The notes beneath the pieces are model-generated. The model saw only the letters and a list, made by a program, of their open reading frames with translations, did not search any database and was not told the origin of the DNA. Shown one piece after another: positions 33,980-40,605 of a DNA stretch of 40,605 nt. Every line of letters starts with the position of its first letter. The first letter of the stretch is position 1. A program made the translations under genes and the position numbers. Source of the stretch: Cytophagaceae bacterium. Its GTDB lineage: Bacteria; Bacteroidota; Bacteroidia; Flavobacteriales; Flavobacteriaceae. The DNA lies in assembly GCA_002710685.1 (NCBI GenBank), contig PALD01000003.1, positions 1-40,605 on the forward strand, written 5' to 3'.

Positions 33980-36180
33980 TAAACTCCCAGTTCCAGTTGA
34001 TTCTTTATTAAGTCATAATAGTTAGATCGTTGCTTTACCAACTCTGAGTGAATACCTATTTCAGCAATACAGCCTTTATTTAAGACAACAATTTGGTCTG
34101 CATTTTTAACTGTACTTAATCTATGTGCTATTACTACCACTGTTTTATTTTTAAAAAAATCATTTAATCTCTCTATAATTACAACTTCATTCCTGGAATC
34201 CAAAGAACTTGTAGCTTCATCCAAAAATAGATATGGAGGGTCTTTATACACAGCTCTGGCAAGAAGTATGCGCTGTTTTTGACCACCGCTTAATCCCATC
34301 CCCTCGTTCCCTATTTCCGTATTATAAGAAAGAGGGAGGGACTCGATAAATTCCTTACAGTTGGTAACATAAACAGCTTCTAATAGTCTTTGCCGATCAA
34401 TAAAATCTTGACCTATTGCAATATTTCTAGCTATGGTATCATTGAAAATATATCCATCCTGCATCACTACACCGAAATTATTACGCCATAGTTTAGAATT
34501 TAAATTATTTATATCTGCATTCCCGATTTTAATCTCTCCAGAAAAACTTTCATAAAACTGGAGCAACAATTTCATTAATGAGGTTTTACCACTTCCACTC
34601 TCCCCAACAATAGCTGTAGTCTTCTGAGCTTGGATAGATAATGAGATATTTTGCAATACATCTTCTTTCATTCCTGGATAGCGAAATGAAACGTCTTTCA
34701 AAGTGATGCACCCTTCAATTATATTATCTCTAAATAATATAATACTTTCCTGGCGCTCCTCTTCTTTTTGATTAATTGCAGAAAGACGTTCCAGAGATAT
34801 TCGAGCATCTTGTAATTCCCTAGCGAAATTGATTGCTTCATAAACTGGAGAATTAAGTTGACCTACAATGTAACTGATAGCTAACATCATCCCTAAAGTA
34901 AGTTCACCCGTTATGACAAGGCCTGCAGCTATTATAGTGATCAAAATATTTTTTACTTCATTAATGAAATAGGAACCTATATTTTGATATTCCTCTAAAG
35001 TTAATTCCTGTATGGAAAGCTTAAAGAGTTGAGCCTGCATACCCTCCCAAGACCATCTTTTTTGCTTCTCTGCGTTATGAAGTTTAATTTCCTGCATGCC
35101 ATTTATAATTTCTATGATTTTACTCTGTTCCTTTCCCTGTTGACTGAATTTTATATAATCCAGATTGCGTCTACGTTTCAGAAAAAAGAGAATCCACAAT
35201 ACATATAAACCTGTACCAATTAAAAAAACCCAAAAAACCTTTAGGTTATAATATGCCAACACAAAACTGAAGATTACTAAATTGAAAAGTGAAAAAATTA
35301 TACTTATGGATGAATTAGTCAATATATGTTCAATCCTTTTATGGTCAATTATTCTTTGTAAAATATCTCCGGTCATTCTTGTATCAAAAAAGGAAATGGG
35401 TAATCGCATTATTTTAATCAGGAAGTCAGAAACGAGGGAAATATTAATACGAGTACTGAGGTGAAGTAATATTCTACCCCTGATTAATTCTATACCTAAC
35501 TTTCCAATAAAAAGAAAGAGTTGAGCCAATAGTATAAGATATACAAATGAAATATCTTGATTCTGTATTCCTATATCAACAATACTTTGGGTCAGAAAAG
35601 GAAAAATCAACTGAATAAAACTGGCAAGAAATAAACTTAGTCCAAGTTGTATAAATAATTGTTTATATCGTATTAGATAGCATTTTAAAAATCCTAATTC
35701 CAATTTGCCGGACTCCAGTTTTTCTCTTTGATCGTAAAAAATTCCAGTAGGTTCTAATAGAAGCACAACACCTTTTTCTTTAGACCCATTAGCTCCGTGG
35801 GCAATCCAACCTTTTGTAAAATCCTCTTGATTATATTTAAATATGCCGTGGGCAGGATCTGCCACATAATAAGTTTCTTTACTTCTTCTACTTTTGATAT
35901 TAAATAGGACGACATAATGATTATTATTCCAATGAATAATGCAAGGTAGAGGAGCTTGTTTAAGTTCATTAAGCAGAATTCCCGCACATAAAGACTTTAA
36001 TCCTACTTGATCCGCTGCATCACTAAGATTAGCCAGATTAGTACCCCAACGTTGTGTTTCAGACAGGGTTCGTAAATAACTTGAACTGAATTTCTTACCG
36101 TAAAATTCGGCAATCATTTTTATACAGGTAGGACCACAATCCTTTTCCTCAATTTGACGGTAAAAAGGAAATTTTCGCAA
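33979..36180 (-). CDS. C39-peptidase ABC exporter (PCAT) for GG-leader peptides
   Basis: A 733-residue bifunctional transporter. The N-terminal C39 peptidase (about 1-140) has its catalytic triad: C15 in KDCGPTC, H88 in NNNHYVV and D108 in ADPAHG. It cuts leader peptides after a double glycine during export. Six membrane helices follow (about 165-440). The ABC domain carries Walker A GESGSGKTS, signature LSGGQKQR, Walker B YLFLDEATSSLD and the H-loop IAHRLST. No required residue is missing, so the exporter looks functional. Upstream is a prolyl oligopeptidase, with a GG-leader peptide beyond it, and downstream the adaptor. Confidence 0.96.
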   Translation of the reverse strand: MRKFPFYRQIEEKDCGPTCIKMIAEFYGKKFSSSYLRTLSETQRWGTNLANLSDAADQVGLKSLCAGILLNELKQAPLPCIIHWNNNHYVVLFNIKSRRSKETYYVADPAHGIFKYNQEDFTKGWIAHGANGSKEKGVVLLLEPTGIFYDQREKLESGKLELGFLKCYLIRYKQLFIQLGLSLFLASFIQLIFPFLTQSIVDIGIQNQDISFVYLILLAQLFLFIGKLGIELIRGRILLHLSTRINISLVSDFLIKIMRLPISFFDTRMTGDILQRIIDHKRIEHILTNSSISIIFSLFNLVIFSFVLAYYNLKVFWVFLIGTGLYVLWILFFLKRRRNLDYIKFSQQGKEQSKIIEIINGMQEIKLHNAEKQKRWSWEGMQAQLFKLSIQELTLEEYQNIGSYFINEVKNILITIIAAGLVITGELTLGMMLAISYIVGQLNSPVYEAINFARELQDARISLERLSAINQKEEERQESIILFRDNIIEGCITLKDVSFRYPGMKEDVLQNISLSIQAQKTTAIVGESGSGKTSLMKLLLQFYESFSGEIKIGNADINNLNSKLWRNNFGVVMQDGYIFNDTIARNIAIGQDFIDRQRLLEAVYVTNCKEFIESLPLSYNTEIGNEGMGLSGGQKQRILLARAVYKDPPYLFLDEATSSLDSRNEVVIIERLNDFFKNKTVVVIAHRLSTVKNADQIVVLNKGCIAEIGIHSELVKQRSNYYDLIKNQLELGV

Positions 36181-36220
36181 GTTGATTGTAATTTAATTCA
36201 TTGCCTTTTATAAAATACAA

Positions 36221-38410
36221 CTACGGGTAATATTGAAATTTAGGGTCTCCAGTTTGCCAAAACGCAAACGAAAACACATCAACATACTCTTCATATAATT
36301 TAAGACTCTCATTCTCTGCACCATGTCCAGAATTTTCATTAACTAAAAATAAAATGGGTCTACCAGAAGTGGAATAGCCTTGCGCTTTAGCTATAAACTT
36401 CCCTGGCATCCATAATGGTACTCGTGGGTCATTGACACCTGCGGTGGCTAGAATAGCAGGATACTGAATACTGTTCCTAAGATTTATGTAAGGATCCATT
36501 TTAATCAATCCCATTGCCTCTATTGAATCTTTCAATGTACCGTACTCCTCCATGTTTGAACTACCACCGTCGTTTCTAAATTCACTCCGCAGTGGATTCA
36601 ATATGGGTACTTCGGCGATGGCTGCTGCAAATAAATCAGGTCGTTCAACTATTGCTCCACCGATAACAATTCCACCTGCACTCATGCTATAAATCACTGT
36701 TTTGGATTTAGAGGTATAACCCATTTCGATCATATATTCCGTCGCTGCAATTAAGTCTTTCCAACTATTTTCCTTTTTGGACATCATTCCCTCCAAATGC
36801 CATTCTTCTCCTTTTTCACCACCCCCCCGCACATGTGGAATGCATAATATTCCACCCAATTCAACCCAGGTTAAAAATATAGGAGAAAAAAAAGGCGGTA
36901 TAGAGGTTCCATAAGCTCCATAGGTGTAAAATAAGGTTGGATTCGATTTATTTAGTTGGGTTCCCTTTCTGTAGATAACGGATAGAGGCACATCCACCCC
37001 ATCATACGATTGAATTAAAATCTCCTTACTCCGTATGTTGTTAAATTCTGCAAATTCCACTTGAGAGCTTAAGGGTTGTTCCTTAAATTTTTTACTATTT
37101 ACATCAAAGTAAAATCTCCTATTTCCCGAAGTCCATCCAGACAATTCTAACCATATCTGGCTGCTATAATTGGCTCCTTGCTCTAAAAATATTGATCCAG
37201 CCTGAAAAGGCAAAGCTATAGACTCTGCTTCCTTATCATGGATCCCGTAAAATTTAGCTTCCACTCCATTTTTGGTCGTGGTATAATAAATACTGCTATT
37301 GGTTATGATAAAAGATTTTAAAATTTCTTCTTCTGATGCGGAGGCTATTATTGTGGCACTAGAGAAATCCATATCTTGTAAATTCACAGAATTAAGAGTA
37401 TTATTTTCTTGATGTTTATTGGATCTGTAATAAAAACTTGTGTCATAAAAAACTCCCTCAGATGTATATACCTTATCTTCTGCTTTAAAAAATGGTTTCC
37501 AAATTGGATTTCCATTTTTTAAATCTTCTATGGGTGTGATATAAGCATCCCAAAAATTCTCTACTGTTGCCATATAGCCCACAGCATATTCCGTATCCCT
37601 CGAATCAATAGTAACAATAGGGTAAGCACTTGATTTCTCTATTAATAATCCTTCCTGCAAATTCTCTCCAAATATTTTTTTTAGACATAATTCCGGCTCC
37701 CCTAACTTATGCAGCACAGAATATGTAATCTCTTCTCCGTCCTTGGCTTCTTCAAAGCGAAGAAAAACAAAACCAGAATTATCTGGCAACCAACTGACTC
37801 CCAAAAAAGAGTCAGGCCAAGCTTTTGAAAGTTTTTCAGGATATAAACTTCTATTGGTTACATCAATTGTAAGAAGATCTGAAATCTCGTGTCCGGAATG
37901 CGTAATTGCTACAACAACCTTCTCACCATCCCAACTGGGATTGAAATAACTTATTACATAATCATTTTTAGTTTCATCAAATTCTGCTGGATCAAAAAGT
38001 AAGATCTCATCAGCTTCATACTTTAATCGAAAATAGAGTTTTGCTGTATTTTCACCTTTCCGTCTTTTAAGATAGAAATGATAACCGGATTCCGTTACTT
38101 TAACTTCTGAAACATTATCCTCTGCTCGATTACCATATTCTATAAACTTATCAAGAAGCAATTCCCTTCCAGTTATTTTTTCCATTACTGATCGCGATAT
38201 TCTTCCCTGTTTTTTGTACCATTTTTCATTTACTGCATTATCTACATTCTCTAAAGATCTAAATGGATCCTGTACATCAATCCCAAAATAATTATCAACC
38301 TGATCCTGAATTTTAAAACTGGGATAATTCATTTCCGGCTGCTTTATTTCTTGAGAACAAACCACAGAGCATAAACTGCTGAATATAAAAAAGACATAAA
38401 CTTTATTCAT
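36221..38410 (-). CDS. Exported S9A prolyl oligopeptidase
   Basis: A 729-residue serine peptidase of the prolyl oligopeptidase family, with a signal peptide (about 1-19, FFIFSSLCSVVCS-Q), so it acts outside the cytosol. The beta-propeller occupies about 75-440 and the alpha/beta-hydrolase domain the rest: YTYGAYGTSIPPFF, HVRGGGEKGEEWH, then the triad S577 (SMSAGG), D661 (VNDPRVP) and H696 (SGHGAE). Family members cleave short peptides after Pro; some relatives macrocyclise peptides. The nucleophile elbow is SMSAGG where GGSNGG is common, so specificity may be shifted. It lies between the peptide gene and the exporter, implying a role in peptide maturation or clearance. Confidence 0.92.
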   Translation of the reverse strand: MNKVYVFFIFSSLCSVVCSQEIKQPEMNYPSFKIQDQVDNYFGIDVQDPFRSLENVDNAVNEKWYKKQGRISRSVMEKITGRELLLDKFIEYGNRAEDNVSEVKVTESGYHFYLKRRKGENTAKLYFRLKYEADEILLFDPAEFDETKNDYVISYFNPSWDGEKVVVAITHSGHEISDLLTIDVTNRSLYPEKLSKAWPDSFLGVSWLPDNSGFVFLRFEEAKDGEEITYSVLHKLGEPELCLKKIFGENLQEGLLIEKSSAYPIVTIDSRDTEYAVGYMATVENFWDAYITPIEDLKNGNPIWKPFFKAEDKVYTSEGVFYDTSFYYRSNKHQENNTLNSVNLQDMDFSSATIIASASEEEILKSFIITNSSIYYTTTKNGVEAKFYGIHDKEAESIALPFQAGSIFLEQGANYSSQIWLELSGWTSGNRRFYFDVNSKKFKEQPLSSQVEFAEFNNIRSKEILIQSYDGVDVPLSVIYRKGTQLNKSNPTLFYTYGAYGTSIPPFFSPIFLTWVELGGILCIPHVRGGGEKGEEWHLEGMMSKKENSWKDLIAATEYMIEMGYTSKSKTVIYSMSAGGIVIGGAIVERPDLFAAAIAEVPILNPLRSEFRNDGGSSNMEEYGTLKDSIEAMGLIKMDPYINLRNSIQYPAILATAGVNDPRVPLWMPGKFIAKAQGYSTSGRPILFLVNENSGHGAENESLKLYEEYVDVFSFAFWQTGDPKFQYYP

Positions 38411-38423
38411 AGTAACAATCTTA

Positions 38424-38453
38424 AGATCTGTTCTGCTTAAGCAGAACAGATCT
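38424..38453. repeat. Perfect 30-bp palindrome between peptide gene and oligopeptidase
   Basis: AGATCTGTTCTGC (38424-38436), TTAA, GCAGAACAGATCT (38441-38453): perfectly complementary 13-base arms. On the minus strand it lies 15 bases after the peptide stop and 13 bases before the oligopeptidase ATG. It lacks a T tract, so an mRNA-stabilising or attenuating hairpin is more likely than a strict terminator; a dimeric regulator site is an alternative. Confidence 0.9.
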
Positions 38454-38468
38454 ATTTAATACTAGATT

Positions 38469-38594
38469 TCAATTACCAGATCGTGGTATTTTAATCTTGT
38501 CCTTTTTGAGTGGAGGTCTTATCCCACCTCCTAAAATTACTCTTGGATTTTTAATTTTTGAATCCTTAAATGATTCCAAACTTCGCTTTTCCAT
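38469..38594 (-). CDS. Double-glycine leader peptide precursor (41 aa)
   Basis: An ATG at 38594 (minus strand) opens a 41-codon ORF ending at TGA 38469-38471. The first part (MEKRSLESFKDSKIKN) is the charged, amphipathic type seen in Bacteroidetes GG-leader precursors. A GGG follows at residues 22-24. Cutting after G23 puts F9 at -15 and I20 at -4, both hydrophobic, as in classic leaders, and gives an 18-residue product GIRPPLKKDKIKIPRSGN: net charge +5, Pro at 27, 28 and 37, no Cys. No modification enzymes are near. Its gene lies in the same transcript direction as the oligopeptidase, C39 exporter and HlyD. It is too short for usual gene finders. Signal pheromone and antimicrobial are both possible. 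Confidence 0.78.
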   Translation of the reverse strand: MEKRSLESFKDSKIKNPRVILGGGIRPPLKKDKIKIPRSGN

Positions 38595-38697
38595 ATAGTA
38601 TTAATTTGGTTTACAGTTTAAATTTAAGAATATCAAAATATTTTTAATAATTTTTTAGGTCATTTGATAAGGGTATTTATAAATTCCGAGTTAATTT

Positions 38698-40350
38698 TTA
38701 TTCAGAAGATCTTAAGTTTTTTAAATAAAATGAAGGTTTAATACCTGTGACTTTTTCAAATGCTTTGGAGAAAGCATCTGCTTTATTAAATCCAACCTCT
38801 TCTCCTAAGGCTTGAATTTTATAATTCTTTAATTGGGGTTCTGTATCTAGGCGCTCCAGAATATGATTTATTCTTAAATCATTAATGTAATTTGAAAAGT
38901 TTTTATTTTTTGTTTCATTAATGACCCTTGATAAATATGTCGAATTCGTCTCTAACGATTTAGAAAGATTGAATAAGGTGATTCCATTTTCAAGATAGAG
39001 TTGGTTTTTCTCGAATTGTTCTAATTTTTCTAGAATATCAAGGGTGACTTCCTCTGTGAGGGAATTGTTTTCCGATGTCATTTTTATTTCCTTTCTAGTC
39101 CGAATTAAATTATCAAATTTCTTTTTTTGAATTTGGTTCCTTCTAAAAAAATATATCCCGAAACCTATTGCAATTAATAATATACAGGTTAACGCAATAA
39201 GCGTAATTCTACTTAGGTTGTTTTTGGAGTTCAACTTTCTGATAAGTTCCTCCTTTTTCTGTAGTAATTCAGGAGTGTCGTATTCCTTAATTATTGAAGT
39301 GTTTAAATATTCTTTATTATTTGATAAAATGCTATCAACAGCTATAAGCTTACGAGTATACTTTAGTTCTTCTGCAGGAATATCTTTATATCTATAGTAG
39401 TTTACTAAAAATTCATATGTAGTTCTTAGTTCAGGAAATTCTTCTTCGATTTTCTCATAAATAGAATCAACCTTTTTAAAATAAATCAAAGCCAAATCCT
39501 GTTTTTTCAATTCATTTTCAAGAGTTCCCAAATAATAATAAGTCATAGAAATTGTAGCAGGATCTTCTAGGCCTATGAGGGATTCCTTAAGAATCCTCTT
39601 CGCAGAACTAGTGCTCCCTTCTAAAAGTTCATTGACACCTTTAGAATGTATAAAATCATAATAAAAAAGGCTATCTGTTTCCTTTACAGATTCATCTAAG
39701 CCTAGACCAATTAAATCTAAAGCTTTGGTAAACTGCTTATCCCGTTGATAAGCCAAAATAATATTGTGCAGTGTGATCAGGTAATCTTCACGATATTTCG
39801 TTCTAAAATTTGGTTGATCATTTAAAAATGTAAGATGTTCTTTATAAATTTCTAAGGCCTCTTTATAATCTCCCCACCTGTTTTTTAATGCTCCTATAAC
39901 CTGAGCAATTTCGTTTTGCTGTTCTGCATTGTTCTTTTCCTTTGCTGATTCATACGCTTTCAGGTATGCATCCAAAGCCTCTCTATATCTTGCTAATTCA
40001 TAAAGCCAGTATCCTTTTAAGGAATATCCTAATGCTGGGTAATTTTCATGACTACTTTCAGAGGTATACAGAATTATGCTGTCGGTATATTTAAGATTTA
40101 TCTCGGGTGGATTAATTCTGGCCAGGAAATTAAAGCCTCGGGCTATAGCAATAGAATCCTTATGGATTTTAGCTTTTTTTAAATAAATATTTGCAAATTC
40201 CTCGGCATCTTCATCTTCGGAATATGCATTCCAAAAACTTTCCTCTATTGATTCATAAGAACCGTAGGGATCTACCTTTTCTTGAATGGCAATAAAAAAA
40301 GGCAAAAAGAGTAGTGTCACTACACGTTTATGAATCGCTAAACTTTTCAA
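38698..40350 (-). CDS. TPR-TM-AraC family regulator with extracytoplasmic sensor
   Basis: A transcription regulator of about 550 residues: N-terminal signal peptide (KSLAIHKRVVTLLFLPFFIA), TPR repeats across the next about 370 residues (for example YREALDAYLKAYESAKEKNN, DYKEALEIYKEHL), one membrane helix (LIALTCILLIAIGFGIYFF) and a cytosolic AraC domain at the C-terminus (LSKSLETNSTYLSRVIN; LGEEVGFNKADAFSKAFEKVTGIKPSFYL). The TPR domain is thus predicted in the periplasm. The start is uncertain: TTG 40350 gives a clean signal peptide; the frame is open to TTG 40509. It lies directly upstream of the peptide gene (103 bases), so it probably controls that operon and may bind a peptide with its TPRs. 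Confidence 0.87.
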   Translation of the reverse strand: MKSLAIHKRVVTLLFLPFFIAIQEKVDPYGSYESIEESFWNAYSEDEDAEEFANIYLKKAKIHKDSIAIARGFNFLARINPPEINLKYTDSIILYTSESSHENYPALGYSLKGYWLYELARYREALDAYLKAYESAKEKNNAEQQNEIAQVIGALKNRWGDYKEALEIYKEHLTFLNDQPNFRTKYREDYLITLHNIILAYQRDKQFTKALDLIGLGLDESVKETDSLFYYDFIHSKGVNELLEGSTSSAKRILKESLIGLEDPATISMTYYYLGTLENELKKQDLALIYFKKVDSIYEKIEEEFPELRTTYEFLVNYYRYKDIPAEELKYTRKLIAVDSILSNNKEYLNTSIIKEYDTPELLQKKEELIRKLNSKNNLSRITLIALTCILLIAIGFGIYFFRRNQIQKKKFDNLIRTRKEIKMTSENNSLTEEVTLDILEKLEQFEKNQLYLENGITLFNLSKSLETNSTYLSRVINETKNKNFSNYINDLRINHILERLDTEPQLKNYKIQALGEEVGFNKADAFSKAFEKVTGIKPSFYLKNLRSSE

Positions 40351-40605
40351 ATTAAACTTATTAATAAGAAAAGTTCTCAGTTCGTTTGGGGAGTTGAACC
40401 TATCTAAAAGTTCTCTGAAGTCAAGAGAATTTATTAGTATTATTCTATCTATCTCTAAGTTAATTAAAAAAATATATTTATTCAAAAAATTTTCCCAATT
40501 ACTTCCCAAGGAAGATGATCCAAAGAAGCTATAATTTATAGCAAGAATTTTTTATAAATAAGCCGTTAGGCTTTAATATTCTTTCTTTTAGTGAGAAAAA
40601 ATGGC

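Noticed and set aside
40560..40573. AAGCC GTTA GGCTT hairpin at the right edge
   Set aside because: Only a 5-bp stem with a weak T tract; too weak to call a terminator, although it may end a minus-strand gene outside the window.
1..40605. CRISPR arrays, tRNA or rRNA genes, insertion sequences
   Set aside because: No regularly spaced repeats, no cloverleaf candidates and no transposase motifs were found by eye.

Overview
The window looks like a chromosomal or integrative-element segment of a marine or soil Flavobacteriaceae-type Bacteroidetes bacterium. The evidence is the family content (HYC_CC_PP protein, DUF3347 proteins, RteC, TPR-AraC regulators, double-glycine leader peptide), the low GC with TAnnTTTG-type -7 boxes, and the very short or overlapping gene junctions without strong Shine-Dalgarno sequences. 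No integrase, transposase, tRNA, rRNA or CRISPR array was seen.

Bases 1-27442 form one long plus-strand heavy-metal island. It opens with the tail of a P1B-4-like ATPase, two small paralogous ORFs, a frameshifted SpoIIAA-like gene, a CDF zinc exporter and a P1B-2 (Zn/Cd/Pb) ATPase. An FTR1 iron permease follows, split by an in-frame amber codon. The copper/silver part comes next: HYC_CC_PP protein, CusA-type RND pump, TolC-like channel, an HMA-AraC fusion regulator, a cytosolic MGH1-like glycosidase, a frameshifted multicopper oxidase fused to a beta-barrel, a SHOCT protein, a Cys-rich four-helix-bundle copper store with a nonsense codon, two DUF3347 lipoproteins, a haem-binding protein, a DUF2231 membrane protein with a nonsense codon, an ion channel, an ArsP-like permease, CopA with two HMA and two metal-binding zinc-ribbon-like modules, PepSY, DUF305, and a CusB adaptor that carries both a metal-binding N-domain and a DUF3347 C-domain. 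The main transporters are intact, but several small or accessory genes each carry one or a few simple lesions.

Bases 27443-32675 are a more AT-rich plus-strand stretch: a decayed COG4705 membrane protein gene, a family-2 glycosyltransferase flanked by a 17-bp direct repeat, two PAP2 phosphatases, an HD phosphohydrolase and an RteC-type mobile-element regulator.

Bases 32672-40509 are a minus-strand cluster convergent with rteC, and the most interesting part of the window. In transcription order it contains a TPR-TM-AraC regulator, a 41-residue double-glycine leader peptide gene not previously listed as an ORF, a perfect 30-bp palindrome, an exported S9A prolyl oligopeptidase with a non-canonical nucleophile elbow, a C39-peptidase ABC exporter and an HlyD adaptor. 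I read it as a peptide export system in which a short basic, Pro-containing peptide is cut at GG during export, possibly trimmed or cyclised by the oligopeptidase in the periplasm, and possibly sensed by the TPR regulator. The last two steps are inference.
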